Assembly: GCF_003122205.1 (NCBI RefSeq)
Contig: NZ_QEYE01000003.1
Span: 1 to 64,000 of the forward strand
Source of the DNA: Maritimibacter sp. 55A14
GTDB taxonomy: Bacteria > Pseudomonadota > Alphaproteobacteria > Rhodobacterales > Rhodobacteraceae
Length of the DNA: 64,000 bases
Reading direction: 5' to 3'
The translations under genes were made by a program, and so were the position numbers. Positions 35,734 to 45,688 of the stretch are shown here, in pieces. Numbering within the stretch: position 1 is the first letter of the stretch; every line of letters starts with the position of its first letter. Under the pieces are notes generated by a model that was not told where the DNA came from, did no database searches, and saw only the letters and a program-made list of their open reading frames with translations.

Positions 35734-38031
35734 TCAGCCCGAGATACGCGTGAGGTCAGCCACTTCCAGGCAGGTCGCGCGGATGCGGTGCAAAAGGTTC
35801 AGCCGGTTGCGCCGGACAATCTGGTTGTCGGTGTTGATCTGCACCGCCTCGAAGAAGGCGTCGATGGGTGCGCGCAGCCCGGCCATGGCGGACATGGCGG
35901 CGGCGAAATCCTCGGTCTGCATGGCCGGCGCGATCTCGGCCTCCGCCCGGTCGAGCGCCGCGAAGAGCGCCTTTTCAGTCGCGTCCTCGGCCAGTTTCGG
36001 CTCCGGCCCGAAGGAATATTCCACGCCGTCCTGTTCCTCGGCCTGGGTCAGGATGTTGTTGGCGCGCTTGAAGCCCTGCAACAGGTTCTCGCCATCGTCG
36101 GTCTTCAGGAAGGCCGAGAGCGCCTCGGCGCGCTTGACGACGAGGGTGAGATCGTCGGAGCCCGGCATGGCCAGAACGGCGTCGATCACGTCATGCCGGA
36201 TGCCCTCGTCGCGCAGATGGACCTTGAGGCGGTCGTGGAGGAAGGCGAGGAGGTCGGTTTTCACGTGGCGTTGGTCCGCCAGAGAAAACACATGCGAACC
36301 GCTGCCAGCCTTGCCTAGCTCTACAGTCGTTCCAATCGTGTTAACAAACAGCGTGCTGCCTACTGGAAGACTGTAAATTCTGTCGAAGCTTTCCATTTTT
36401 TCCGTCAGAGTTTGTGGCACTGGCTTGCCGTCTTCGCCCTTGTAGGATTGCCCAGTGGGAACATCTGCAAGTAAAACTCCCTTATCGAAGTAGGTTTGAA
36501 GCAGCGCTAAGAACGCTGATTCACAGATACTTCCGAGTTTAAGCGACAGATCGTTTCCCAACACCAACCGAATAACCCCCAAGGCCGCCCGGCGCAGCGC
36601 GTAGGGGTCTTTCGACCCCGTCGGCTTCTCGTCAATCACCCAGAACCCGGTCAACATGTCGATCTTGTCGGCGAGCGCCACGGCGACGGAGACGGGGGCT
36701 GTGGGCACGCTGTCGCCCGGCCCCAGCGGCTTGTAATGTTCCTCGCAGGCCTCAGGCACGCCGTCGTCATGGCCCGCCGCCTGCGCATAGTACCGCCCCA
36801 TGATCCCCTGCAATTCCGGGAACTCATAGACCATTTCCGAAACCAGGTCGGCCTTGGCGATCCCGGCTGCTTCGGCCGCCAGGTCGGGCTTGGCGCCGAC
36901 CAGCGGCGCGATCTCGCGGGCCAGCGCGGTGATGCGGGCTACCCGGTCGGCCTGCGAGCCCAACTTGGAATGGAACGTGACAGCGGCCAGCCCTTCGGCC
37001 ATGCCGCTCAGCCCGCGCTCGCGCACCACGCGCAGGTCGTTTTCCCAGAAGAATTTCGCGTCCCCCAGCCGCGCCGCCAGCACACGCCCGTTCCCGGCCA
37101 GGATCGTCGCGCCGTCATCCGCCGTCTCGCGGTTGGCGACGGTCACGAATTTCACGATCTGCCCGGCCTTCGGGTCGCGGACCGAGAAGAATTTCTGGTG
37201 CTCGCGCATCGAGGTCTGCAAGACCTCCGGCGGCAGGTCCAGGAACGCCTCGCCGATCTCGCCCATGAGCACCACCGGCCATTCCACGAGCCCCGCCACC
37301 TCGGCCAGCAGGCCCTTGTCCTCGACGATCTCCAGCCCCTGCGCGAAGGCCGCGTTATGCGCCTCGATCCAGATATGGTCGGCACGTTCCTCGGCGTTGA
37401 GGATCACCTTCGTGCGCCTGAGCTTCGCCTCGTAATCCTCGAAGGAGGTTACGGAGAAAGGCTCTGGCGCCATGAAGCGGTGGCCGCGCGTGGTATCGCC
37501 CGCGCGAATGCCGTCTATATCGAGATCGACCACGCTCGCACCGCTCTCGTCCGACAGGATGCAGAGGATCGAATGCAAGGGCCGCACCCAGCGCAAGGAT
37601 CCCGCGCCCCAGCGCATCGACTTGGGCCAGGGGAAGCTGCGGATCACGCGCTCCACCACTTCGGCCACGATCTGCGCCGCGGGGCGGCCGGGCGTCTCGA
37701 CCACCGCGAACCAGACCCGGCCCTTCTTGTCGTCGCGCGCCTCCAGCTGATCGCGCGTCAGCCCGGTGGAACGCAGGAACCCCTCCAGCGCCTTTTCGGG
37801 CGCGTCCACGCGCGGGCCCTTGCGTTCCTCGCGCAGCGTCGGGCTGCCCGCCGTCAGCCCGTGCACCGCCAGCGCCAGGCGCCGCGGCGTGGCGAAGGCG
37901 GCCGCATCGGCATAGGTCAGCCCGGCCTCCACCAGCCCATCGGTGACGCGCGCCTTAAGGTCGTCGCAGGCGCGTTTCTGCATGCGCGCGGGAATTTCTT
38001 CCGAGAAAAGCTCCAGCAGGAGATCGGGCAT
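35734..38031 (-). CDS. glyS: Glycyl-tRNA synthetase beta subunit
   Basis: 765 residues (E. coli 689). N-terminal LLLELFSEEIPARMQKRACDDL, RGHRFMAP, DFFSV-type EHQKFFSVRDP and EEHYKPLGPGDSVP are diagnostic. A ~95-residue segment at residues ~484-582 (about 36285-36580) separates the core from the C-terminal anticodon-binding part and differs sharply in GC. ATG at 38031. Functions with GlyQ as alpha2beta2 to charge tRNA-Gly. Confidence 0.94.
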   Translation of the reverse strand: MPDLLLELFSEEIPARMQKRACDDLKARVTDGLVEAGLTYADAAAFATPRRLALAVHGLTAGSPTLREERKGPRVDAPEKALEGFLRSTGLTRDQLEARDDKKGRVWFAVVETPGRPAAQIVAEVVERVIRSFPWPKSMRWGAGSLRWVRPLHSILCILSDESGASVVDLDIDGIRAGDTTRGHRFMAPEPFSVTSFEDYEAKLRRTKVILNAEERADHIWIEAHNAAFAQGLEIVEDKGLLAEVAGLVEWPVVLMGEIGEAFLDLPPEVLQTSMREHQKFFSVRDPKAGQIVKFVTVANRETADDGATILAGNGRVLAARLGDAKFFWENDLRVVRERGLSGMAEGLAAVTFHSKLGSQADRVARITALAREIAPLVGAKPDLAAEAAGIAKADLVSEMVYEFPELQGIMGRYYAQAAGHDDGVPEACEEHYKPLGPGDSVPTAPVSVAVALADKIDMLTGFWVIDEKPTGSKDPYALRRAALGVIRLVLGNDLSLKLGSICESAFLALLQTYFDKGVLLADVPTGQSYKGEDGKPVPQTLTEKMESFDRIYSLPVGSTLFVNTIGTTVELGKAGSGSHVFSLADQRHVKTDLLAFLHDRLKVHLRDEGIRHDVIDAVLAMPGSDDLTLVVKRAEALSAFLKTDDGENLLQGFKRANNILTQAEEQDGVEYSFGPEPKLAEDATEKALFAALDRAEAEIAPAMQTEDFAAAMSAMAGLRAPIDAFFEAVQINTDNQIVRRNRLNLLHRIRATCLEVADLTRISG
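36361..36540. other. Low-GC island inside glyS
   Basis: GC is about 46% (83 of 180 bases counted) against ~65% on both sides. The reading frame stays open across it. Suggests a recombined or inserted segment. Confidence 0.7.
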
Positions 38032-38035
38032 GTCG

Positions 38036-38509
38036 TTACTGCTCCGCGTATTCTTCGGTAAGCTGATGCCAGGCATAGGCCCGCCCGTCATCGAATACCG
38101 CGATGATCCGGTGCGCGCCCTCGGCCACGTCGCGCTCGCCCATGAAGGCGATCGCCTCGCCCGTCTCCAGCGCCCGCCCGATGGCCGCGGCATCGAAACA
38201 CTCGAACCATCCGGGCGCGGTCAGCGGCGAGGCGGCGTCGTAGATCTCGTAGGTCTCGGTCAGCATCGCCAGGCTGGCGGGCGTGGTGAAACAGGCGCGG
38301 AATTTCAACGGGCTGGTCTCGGCGTCGATGGCGCGCAGCCCGTCGGCCGCCAGCGGGTGCGTCTCCCCGCCGCCGACGCGGGTAATCCGGATCTCCACTT
38401 CGCTGGCAGCGACCTCGGTGTAATAGGCCTGGGTCTGGAAGTACCACAGCGCCGCGCCGAAGACGGCCGTAAATCCCAATAGCATGATGACGATCCAGCG
38501 CCCGCTCAC
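38036..38509 (-). CDS. Conserved membrane-anchored small protein between glyQ and glyS (DUF6446-like)
   Basis: 157 residues, one N-terminal helix ([19 protein letters not shown]), then a periplasmic domain with two cysteines (RACFTT, WFECFD). GTG start at 38509 overlaps the glyQ stop by four bases, and its stop is four bases from glyS, so it is translated as part of the glyQ-glyS operon. I recall this position for DUF6446 in Rhodobacterales. Function unknown. Confidence 0.75.
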   Translation of the reverse strand: MSGRWIVIMLLGFTAVFGAALWYFQTQAYYTEVAASEVEIRITRVGGGETHPLAADGLRAIDAETSPLKFRACFTTPASLAMLTETYEIYDAASPLTAPGWFECFDAAAIGRALETGEAIAFMGERDVAEGAHRIIAVFDDGRAYAWHQLTEEYAEQ

Positions 38510-39438
38510 GAAGGCGCGCCCCCGGCTTCGGTCTGCACGAAGGCGTCCGCGCAGAGTTTCGCCAGCGCCCGCACACGGCCGATATAGGCCTGCCGCTCGG
38601 TGACAGAAATCACCCCGCGCGCGTCCAGCAGGTTGAAGATATGCGACGCCTTGATGCACTGGTCATAAGCGGGATGCGCCATCACGATGCGCCGCCCTGT
38701 CTTGGGGTCGTCGGCCGGCACGTCGAGGATGCGGGCGCATTCGGCCTCGGCCTCCTCGAAATGGCGCAGCAGCACCTCGGTGTCGGCCACGTCGAAATTC
38801 CAGCGCGAGTATTCCTCCTCGGTCTGGCGGAACACGTCGCCGTATCTGAGCGGGATGCGCGCTTCGGGGGCGTTGAAGGGCATCTCCATCACGTGGTCGA
38901 TGCCCAGAACATACATGGCCAAACGCTCCAGCCCATAGGTCAACTCACCCGAGACAGGGTGGCAGTCATGCCCGCCGACCTGCTGGAAATAGGTGAACTG
39001 GCTGACCTCCATGCCGTCGCACCAGACCTCCCAGCCCAGCCCCCAGGCGCCGAGCGTCGGGCTCTCCCAGTCGTCTTCCACGAAGCGGATGTCATGGAGC
39101 CCCATGTCGATGCCGATGGCTTCCAGCGAACCCAGATACAGATCCTGCAGGTCGGGCGGGCTGGGTTTGATGAGCACCTGATACTGGTAGTAGTGCTGAA
39201 GCCGGTTCGGGTTCTCGCCATAGCGCCCGTCGGTGGGCCGCCGCGAGGGCTGCACATAGGCCGCCGCCCAGGGCTTCGAGCCCAGCGAACGCAGCGTCGT
39301 CGCGGGGTGGAAGGTGCCCGCGCCCACCTCCATGTCATAGGGTTGCAGCACGGCGCAGCCCTGCGCACCCCAATAGGCCTGAAGGCGCAGGATCACCTCC
39401 TGGAAACTGCGGGGTCTGTCACGGTGCGTCTGGCCCAT
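38506..39438 (-). CDS. glyQ: Glycyl-tRNA synthetase alpha subunit
   Basis: 310 residues. [89 protein letters not shown] and YGLERLAMY are unmistakable. Class II catalytic subunit that activates glycine. First gene of the operon glyQ-small gene-glyS-PPDK-like. Length is normal. Confidence 0.97.
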   Translation of the reverse strand: MGQTHRDRPRSFQEVILRLQAYWGAQGCAVLQPYDMEVGAGTFHPATTLRSLGSKPWAAAYVQPSRRPTDGRYGENPNRLQHYYQYQVLIKPSPPDLQDLYLGSLEAIGIDMGLHDIRFVEDDWESPTLGAWGLGWEVWCDGMEVSQFTYFQQVGGHDCHPVSGELTYGLERLAMYVLGIDHVMEMPFNAPEARIPLRYGDVFRQTEEEYSRWNFDVADTEVLLRHFEEAEAECARILDVPADDPKTGRRIVMAHPAYDQCIKASHIFNLLDARGVISVTERQAYIGRVRALAKLCADAFVQTEAGGAPS

Positions 39439-39592
39439 TGCCTTGCCTGTCCTCCGGGGGCGGAATGCGCGTTCTCAATAGGCAACACTGGCAGGGCGGT
39501 CAATTGCGCCGCGGCAATTCTTGGCGTGCAAAGGCCGCGGGCTCTGCTACGTTCTGGCCGAAACCGTGATGTCGCATTTCCCCGAGGAGTCC

Positions 39593-41359
39593 ATGAAGAA
39601 TTTTGTCCTGTCCGTTCTTTGTTCCGTTCTGTACTTGTGCGCCGCCCTGCCCGACCGGGCAGCGGCACAGGACACCGCCTGGATCCAGGTCGAGGCCCAT
39701 CCCGACCTGCGCACCGCGCGCGAGCGCGCCCGCATCTACGCCACCGAGCTCGACCGCATCCACGCCTTCCGCATGACGACCGGCTGGTACGCTATCGCCA
39801 TCGGCCCGCTGAGCGCGCCGCAGGCCGAGGACGAGCTGCAGTTCCTGCGCCGCAGCGGCGCGGTGCCCGGCGACAGCTACGTGGTGGATGGCGGGCAATA
39901 TCGCCGCCAGTTCTGGCCGATGGACGCCCAGGCGGGCACCACCGCGGCCGACCAGGCCGCCGAAGTCACGGAGGAAGCTCCGGAAGTGCCCGCAGCGACC
40001 GTTGAGGACACGGCCCCCGCCGCGCTGCCCGACGAAACCCCGCGCGAGGCGCGCGCGAACGAACGCCGGCTTTCAGCGGAGGAACGGCGCGACCTGCAGC
40101 GCGCGCTGCAATGGTTCGGCTTTTACTCAGCCGGGATCGACGGCGCGTTCGGGCCCGGCACACGGCGCTCGATGGCCGCCTGGCAGGAAGCCAACCGGCA
40201 TGAGCCCACCGGCATCCTGACGACACGGCAGCGGGCGGAACTGATGGAGAATTACACCAGAGTGATCGCGCGCCTCGGCATGGCCGATATCCGCGACGAG
40301 GCTGCCGGGATCGAGATCCGCATGCCGACCGCGCTCGTGGCCTTCGACCGCTACGAGGCGCCTTTTGCCCACTACGAGCCGAAAACGCAGGGCGGGGTGC
40401 GCGTGGCTCTCATAAGCCAGGAGGGCAACCGCGCCACGCTCCACGGTCTCTACGAAATCATGCAGACGCTGGAAATCGTCCCGCTGGAAGGGCCGCGCCA
40501 CAAGGACCGCGACAGTTTCCTGCTGACCGGGCGCAATGACGAGATCGCCTCCTACACCCATGCGCGGCTGGTGGACGGCGCGGTCAAGGGTTTCACGCTG
40601 ATCTGGCCGCGCGGCATGGACACCACCATGGAGCGGGTGAGCGAGATCATGCGCGAAAGCTTCACCGCGATCCCGGGGCAGGTTCTGGACGACGCGCGCG
40701 GGGTCGAGGTTGCAACGCAGAGTGTCGATCTGATGGCCGGGCTGGAGATCCGCAAACCCGAACGCGCGCGCTCGGGCTTCTACGTGGACGACCGCGGCAC
40801 GGTGCTCACCTCGCTTGACGCGGCGCGGCAATGCGGCCGGATCACCATCGACAACGCCTACGAGGCCGAGCTTGCGCTGAGCGATGCGGAACTGGGCATC
40901 GCGGTTCTGCGGCCGAAATCTGGGCTCGCGCCGATGGGGCACGCGGCCTTCACCCCCGGCACGCCGCGCCTGCGCTCGGAGATCGCGGTCGCCGGCTATT
41001 CCTACGCGGGGCTTCTGGGCGCGCCGACGCTGACCTTCGGCACGCTGGCCGATATTCAGGGCCTCTCGGGCGAGCCGAACATGCGCCGCCTGGCGGTCCT
41101 TGCCCAGCCCGGCGACACAGGCGGGCCGGTGCTCGACACGGGCGGTGCCGTGGTCGGGCTGCTGATGCCGCGCGACGAAGGCGACGGCAAGCAACTGCCC
41201 GAGGATGTGCGCTTTGCCTCCGCCGCCGAACCGATTGCGGACCTGCTGCGCGAGAACGGAATCGAGGTGAAAACCGCCGAGCCTCAGACCAGCATGGCGC
41301 CGGAGGACCTGACGGTGCTCGCCAGCCACATCACGGTTCTGGTCTCCTGCTGGAACTGA
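39593..41359 (+). CDS. Secreted SPOR-like/peptidoglycan-binding protein with pseudo-trypsin domain
   Basis: 588 residues. Signal peptide NFVLSVLCSVLYLCAALPDRAAAQ. Residues ~28-105 resemble a SPOR-like domain (WIQVEAHPDLRTARERARIYATEL ... GWYAIAIGPLS). Residues ~165-225 are a PG_binding_1 domain (LQRALQWFGFYSAGIDGAFGPGTRRSMAAWQ). The C-terminal third has a trypsin-like fold with GDTGGPVLDTGGAVVGLLMPR. The nucleophile serine of GxSGG is Thr; the positions of the His (VLTSLDAARQCG) and Asp (ELGIAVL) are also replaced. Probable envelope pseudoprotease. GAGGAG before the ATG. Confidence 0.8.
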   Translation: MKNFVLSVLCSVLYLCAALPDRAAAQDTAWIQVEAHPDLRTARERARIYATELDRIHAFRMTTGWYAIAIGPLSAPQAEDELQFLRRSGAVPGDSYVVDGGQYRRQFWPMDAQAGTTAADQAAEVTEEAPEVPAATVEDTAPAALPDETPREARANERRLSAEERRDLQRALQWFGFYSAGIDGAFGPGTRRSMAAWQEANRHEPTGILTTRQRAELMENYTRVIARLGMADIRDEAAGIEIRMPTALVAFDRYEAPFAHYEPKTQGGVRVALISQEGNRATLHGLYEIMQTLEIVPLEGPRHKDRDSFLLTGRNDEIASYTHARLVDGAVKGFTLIWPRGMDTTMERVSEIMRESFTAIPGQVLDDARGVEVATQSVDLMAGLEIRKPERARSGFYVDDRGTVLTSLDAARQCGRITIDNAYEAELALSDAELGIAVLRPKSGLAPMGHAAFTPGTPRLRSEIAVAGYSYAGLLGAPTLTFGTLADIQGLSGEPNMRRLAVLAQPGDTGGPVLDTGGAVVGLLMPRDEGDGKQLPEDVRFASAAEPIADLLRENGIEVKTAEPQTSMAPEDLTVLASHITVLVSCWN

Positions 41360-41371
41360 GCGCGGGGCGCG

Positions 41372-42964
41372 TCAGCTCGCCGTCTCGGCCGTCATGTGGA
41401 TGAGGGTGGGACCGTCCCCCGCCAGCGCTTCGGTAACCGCCGCCTGAAGCGCCGCGCGTGACCGCGGCGCGGCCGCCCGCGCCCCGAAGGCCCGCGCCAG
41501 CGCGCAGAAATCGGGATTGCGCGCCACCACCGCATTGGGGGCGATCTGGCTCTGCTCCATCCAGTGCTCGATTTCCTTGAGCTTGCCATTGTCCCACAGC
41601 AGGATCGGCAGGTTGAGCCCCAGTTCCACCGCGACGCCAAGCTCCTGCATCGTGTAGTGGAAGCCATAATCGCCGGCGATGGCGATCACCGGCCGGTCGC
41701 CCAGGCCGATCTTGCCGCCGATGGCGGCGGGCAGCCCGTATCCCAGCGTGCCGTAGCCGTAGGGATGGTGCCAGCGGCCGGGCTCCTCCATGTCCCAGAC
41801 CTCCAGCGCGACATATGCGAATTGCGTCATGTCGGAATAGACCGTCGTCTCGGGCGGCAACACCTCGCGCAGCGCATCGCAGATCGGCGCGATATGGGGC
41901 CGCTCGGCATCCGTCTCGGCGCGCATCCGCACCCGTGCCGCCGCGACCTCGGCCGCCGTCCAGCCCGGTGCTGCGCGGTGCGCTCCCAGTGCCTCCTCCA
42001 GCACCTCCAGGAAGGCGCGGGCATCGCCCAGGACCGGCAGTTCGGCGCGGTGCTCGTCGGCCAGCATGGCCGGGTCAATATCCACGCGGATCATCGGGCA
42101 GTCATGGCCCAGATGGGGCCGCCACATGTCACATTCCGACAGCGTGGTACCCACCGCCAGCACCAGATCGGCGGTGGCGATGATGCCCGGCGCCTCGGAC
42201 CGGCCCAGATAGGAGCCGAAATTGAGCGGGTCGGAGCCGGGGATGACGCCGCGCCCGGCAAAGCTGACGAAAGACGCCGCTCCGGTGCGGGCCATGAGCC
42301 GCCGCGCGGGCGCCGCAGCCCCCGCCGCCCCGCCGCCGAAGACGAAGAGCGGCCGACGCGCAGCGCGCAGCATCTCAGCTGCTCGGGCTGCCGCTTCCGG
42401 CGGTGCGACGGCGCGCACGGGCGCCGCGGGGGGGCGCGGCGCGGGCGGGGCAGGCGCCTCCAGGACGTCGATGGGCACCTGGATATGCTTGGGTCCCGGC
42501 CGTGTCGCGGCGAACTCGGCGAAGGCCCGGTCGAGCAGGCGCCAGGCGCCGGGGCCGTCCGGCGCGGTCAGCGACCAGTCGGTAACGGTGGCCGCCGCGG
42601 CTTCCTGATCGCGCATCTCGTGCAACTGGTAGCGCCCCATATGCCGGTCGGGCCGCGTCAGGCAGGACGAGATCACCAGCATCGGCACACTGTCGGACCG
42701 GGCCTGCCCCATCGGCGTCATGATATTCGTCAGGCCGGGCCCGGTGATGACATAGGCCACGCCCGGCTTGCCGGTCGCGCGGGCATAGCCGTCGGCCATG
42801 AAGCCCGCGCCCTGCTCGTGCCGGGTCAGGACGTGGCGCAGACCGGCCTCCTCGATCCCGCGGTAAAGCTCCACATTATGCACGCCGGGGATACCGAAGA
42901 TCACCTCGACGCCGCGGGCCTTCAGCGCGTGGCTGATCTGGGCACCCAGGGGACGGTCGGACAT
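41372..42964 (-). CDS. ThDP-dependent enzyme of the acetolactate synthase superfamily (probable 5-guanidino-2-oxopentanoate decarboxylase)
   Basis: 530 residues. VEVIFGIPGVHNVELYRGI, catalytic glutamate in LTRHEQGAGFMADGYARATG, central FAD/Rossmann-like domain, and ThDP motif AGDYGFHYTMQELGVAVELGLNLPILLWDN (GDG is GDY). The GIPGVHNVELYRG start is shared with AruI-type guanidino-oxopentanoate decarboxylases of arginine catabolism, my best guess. Its stop faces the pseudoprotease gene; its start is 4 bases from the end of trkH, so it is probably cotranscribed. Confidence 0.75.
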   Translation of the reverse strand: MSDRPLGAQISHALKARGVEVIFGIPGVHNVELYRGIEEAGLRHVLTRHEQGAGFMADGYARATGKPGVAYVITGPGLTNIMTPMGQARSDSVPMLVISSCLTRPDRHMGRYQLHEMRDQEAAAATVTDWSLTAPDGPGAWRLLDRAFAEFAATRPGPKHIQVPIDVLEAPAPPAPRPPAAPVRAVAPPEAAARAAEMLRAARRPLFVFGGGAAGAAAPARRLMARTGAASFVSFAGRGVIPGSDPLNFGSYLGRSEAPGIIATADLVLAVGTTLSECDMWRPHLGHDCPMIRVDIDPAMLADEHRAELPVLGDARAFLEVLEEALGAHRAAPGWTAAEVAAARVRMRAETDAERPHIAPICDALREVLPPETTVYSDMTQFAYVALEVWDMEEPGRWHHPYGYGTLGYGLPAAIGGKIGLGDRPVIAIAGDYGFHYTMQELGVAVELGLNLPILLWDNGKLKEIEHWMEQSQIAPNAVVARNPDFCALARAFGARAAAPRSRAALQAAVTEALAGDGPTLIHMTAETAS

Positions 42965-42968
42965 CGCT

Positions 42969-44417
42969 TCACTTCCTCCAGAAGGTGACGGTGAACAGGA
43001 CGTATACGGACATGATCTCCAGCCTGCCGATCAGCATCGCCGCCGACAAGATCCATTTGGCGGTGTCGTTGAGACCGGAGAAATTGCCGGCCGGCCCGAT
43101 CACGTCGCCCAGACCGGGGCCGATATTGGCGAGCGCGGTGGCCGCGCCTGAGACTGCGGTCATGAAATCGAGCCCGGTCATGCCCAGAAGTATCGCCAGA
43201 ATGCCGAGCGTGACGAAGAAAAGCATGAAGAATGCCATGACCGAGGACAGCGCGTCTTCGGGCACCGCGCGGCCCTGATAGCGCGGCGTGAAGATCCCGT
43301 GCGGGGAATGGATGCGCCGGATCTGCGCAGCAATGGATGCGAATAGAATCTGATAGCGGAAGATCTTGATCGAACAGCAGGTGGAGCCCGAGCACCCCCC
43401 GATCAGCCCCACGATGAAGAAGATCGCTACGGGAAAGGCCCCCCAGAGCTGGTAGTCCACGCTGGCAAAGCCGGTGCCGGTCATGATCGAGGTGACGTTG
43501 AATAGCGCCTCGCGGAAGGCGTGCTCGGGATGGTCCAGGTTGACCAGCATCCGGAAGGCCACGATCATCGCAATCAGGCCGAATATCGTGGAAATGAAGG
43601 CCCGGACCTGGCTGTCGCGGGTGAGCGGCCGGAAATTGCTGGCCATCATTTGCACGTAGAGAACGAACGGCAGGCTGGCCAGAACCATGAAGACCGAGGC
43701 AATGTATTCCGGCGCTCCCTGATAGAGGCCAAAGGACTGGTCGGAGGTCGAGAAGCCGCCGGTGGAAACCGTGGTCAGCGCGTGGTTCACCGCCGCGAAC
43801 CCGTCCATGCCGGCATTCATGTAGGCCAGCGTGCAGGCCAGCGTCAGGCCAATATAGATCACCGCGATGCGCGAAGCGATTTCCACAGCTCGTGGCAGGA
43901 TTTTTCCAAGCGTGTCAAAGGCTTCGCTGCGGAATATCTGCATCCCGCCGACCCGCAGCGTGGGCATGAACACCATCGCCACGACGATGATGCCGACGCC
44001 GCCGAACCATTGCAGCATGCTGCGCCACAGAAGCAGCCCCCTCGGCAGCGTATCGAGCCCCGACAGCACCGTCGATCCGGTGGTGGTAAGCCCCGACATC
44101 GCCTCGAAAAAGGCGTCGACATAGCGCGCATCGGTGGCGCCCAGGCCGAAGGGCAGCGCTGCAAAGACGGGCAGGACCAGCCAGACGCCGCTTGTCAGCA
44201 GGAAGGTCTGCTGCACGCTCAGCCCCGCCTGCACGCCGTTGGCGCAGGACAGCGCCATCAGCCCGCCCACCAGGCAGGTCAGCAGCATGGATTGCAGGAA
44301 GACCGGCCATTGCCCGTTCCCGTCGACCAGGTCGAGCGCCAGCGGGAACAGCATCGTCACGCCCAGGACGGCGACGAGGAGCCCGATCACATAGCCGACT
44401 GGACGCAGGTCAAACAT
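42969..44417 (-). CDS. trkH: TrkH-family potassium uptake protein
   Basis: 482 residues with four P-loop-type repeats: FFEAMSGLTTTGSTVL, NHALTTVSTGGFST, FNVTSIMTGTGFASVDY, and GAATALANIGPGLG. These are the K+ selectivity-filter glycines. Also GGCSGSTCCSIKIFR. Inner-membrane potassium channel needing a TrkA partner, which is not in the window. First gene of the unit that continues to the ThDP enzyme. Confidence 0.93.
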   Translation of the reverse strand: MFDLRPVGYVIGLLVAVLGVTMLFPLALDLVDGNGQWPVFLQSMLLTCLVGGLMALSCANGVQAGLSVQQTFLLTSGVWLVLPVFAALPFGLGATDARYVDAFFEAMSGLTTTGSTVLSGLDTLPRGLLLWRSMLQWFGGVGIIVVAMVFMPTLRVGGMQIFRSEAFDTLGKILPRAVEIASRIAVIYIGLTLACTLAYMNAGMDGFAAVNHALTTVSTGGFSTSDQSFGLYQGAPEYIASVFMVLASLPFVLYVQMMASNFRPLTRDSQVRAFISTIFGLIAMIVAFRMLVNLDHPEHAFREALFNVTSIMTGTGFASVDYQLWGAFPVAIFFIVGLIGGCSGSTCCSIKIFRYQILFASIAAQIRRIHSPHGIFTPRYQGRAVPEDALSSVMAFFMLFFVTLGILAILLGMTGLDFMTAVSGAATALANIGPGLGDVIGPAGNFSGLNDTAKWILSAAMLIGRLEIMSVYVLFTVTFWRK

Positions 44418-44470
44418 GAGGCTCAGGCTTGGCCCGCCCCCGTGGGACTGTCAAGCGCCACCGCCCGCGC

Positions 44471-45580
44471 TCAGCCGACGTGGAAAAGCGTGGTGAAGAG
44501 CTTCGGGTCGATGCTCTCGGTAGCGAAGGTCGGGCCTTCGGTCAGGATCGACACGGCGTCATGGCTGTGCAGGCTTTCCTGATGGCTGGCCACGACGCGG
44601 AAATCGCCGATCCGGGGGTCCGCCTTCAGCCCCCGGCAGAAGAGCCGCGCCGCATCCTCCACGAAGATCGGGTTGGCGGCGTTGAGCTCCGCGAAAGCCT
44701 GCTCATCCTCGCGCTTGACCATGACCTGCGTCTCGGTCGGCACGGCGGCGCGGCAGATCTCGATCAGATCCTCGAACCACAGGCATTCGCCGTCCAGAAC
44801 CTCCACCGAGAGGCGCGCCACCGAGCGCTGCGAATGCGGCGTGGCGAGTTGCCCGCGCGCACCGCGGGCATGTTCGCTCAACTCCAGCGAACAGGGACAG
44901 GTGGAGGAATAGACGTAGTCGAGATGCATGATCTTCTTGCGCCGCCCGGCCTGCTCCACCAGTTCCAGCGCGATGTCGTAATACTGGAATCCCGCCAGCC
45001 CCGAGCGCAGGGAGTTGACCCAGACGGGGAAGGAGAAACGCATCTGAATGCGCGCGTCGCCCGACTCCAGATCGTCCTTGTAGGCGTCGAGCGCGCCCTC
45101 GATCACCTCGAAGCTGAAGGTGCGTTCGGCATGGGCATAGAAGCTGCGCATGATGCGCGACATGTTGATGCCCTTCTTGCCGGCCTCCAGGCTGACCGTG
45201 CCGGTGACCGAGGTCTCCAGCGTCAGGTCGCCATTGTCGCGGGTGTGAAACCGGATCGGCAGGCGGAAATTCGAGATCCCGACATGCTGGAGAAGCTGCT
45301 TCTCGCCGCGGATCAGGCTGGCCGGGCCGTTCTGCAGGTCGGGCATCGCGGCGCGGTAGCCCGCATCGGGGCGGAAATCATGCGGATAGTCGCGGCTGAG
45401 CGGCCGGGCGTTGCCGCCGCTGCCGCCCTGCAGGAAGCGCACCAGATCGGCATCGAGCGCCGCAATTTCCTCGGGCTCGGCGGCCGCCGCCCAGGCCTTG
45501 AGCTGCGCCAGCGCCTCGGCGGCCCTTTCGGCCTTCCGGCGGTTCGCATCCGCTTCGCATTTCGGCGTCTGCACGTTCAT
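44471..45580 (-). CDS. folE2: GTP cyclohydrolase FolE2 (type IB)
   Basis: 369 residues. VGISNFRLPIRF, SLEAGKKGINMSRIMRSFY, DYVYSSTCPCSLELSEHARG (metal-ligand Cys/His) and NPIFVEDAARLFCRGL fit the FolE2/COG1469 family. It makes dihydroneopterin triphosphate, the first step toward folate and queuosine, feeding FolB/FolP encoded at 30-32 kb. ATG at 45580 chosen for GGGGGAAGGC. The FolE2 family is metal-promiscuous and in other bacteria Zur-regulated; no clear Zur box is seen here. Confidence 0.93.
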   Translation of the reverse strand: MNVQTPKCEADANRRKAERAAEALAQLKAWAAAAEPEEIAALDADLVRFLQGGSGGNARPLSRDYPHDFRPDAGYRAAMPDLQNGPASLIRGEKQLLQHVGISNFRLPIRFHTRDNGDLTLETSVTGTVSLEAGKKGINMSRIMRSFYAHAERTFSFEVIEGALDAYKDDLESGDARIQMRFSFPVWVNSLRSGLAGFQYYDIALELVEQAGRRKKIMHLDYVYSSTCPCSLELSEHARGARGQLATPHSQRSVARLSVEVLDGECLWFEDLIEICRAAVPTETQVMVKREDEQAFAELNAANPIFVEDAARLFCRGLKADPRIGDFRVVASHQESLHSHDAVSILTEGPTFATESIDPKLFTTLFHVG

Positions 45581-45688
45581 GCCTTCCCCCGTCGCAGAAC
45601 CCAATGACCCCCGGTTATCTGGTACGCGGCACCGGAATGTCCAGCGTTTTCGCGTCCCCGGCCGGCCGGGCGCGCCCGCTGGGGTCCG

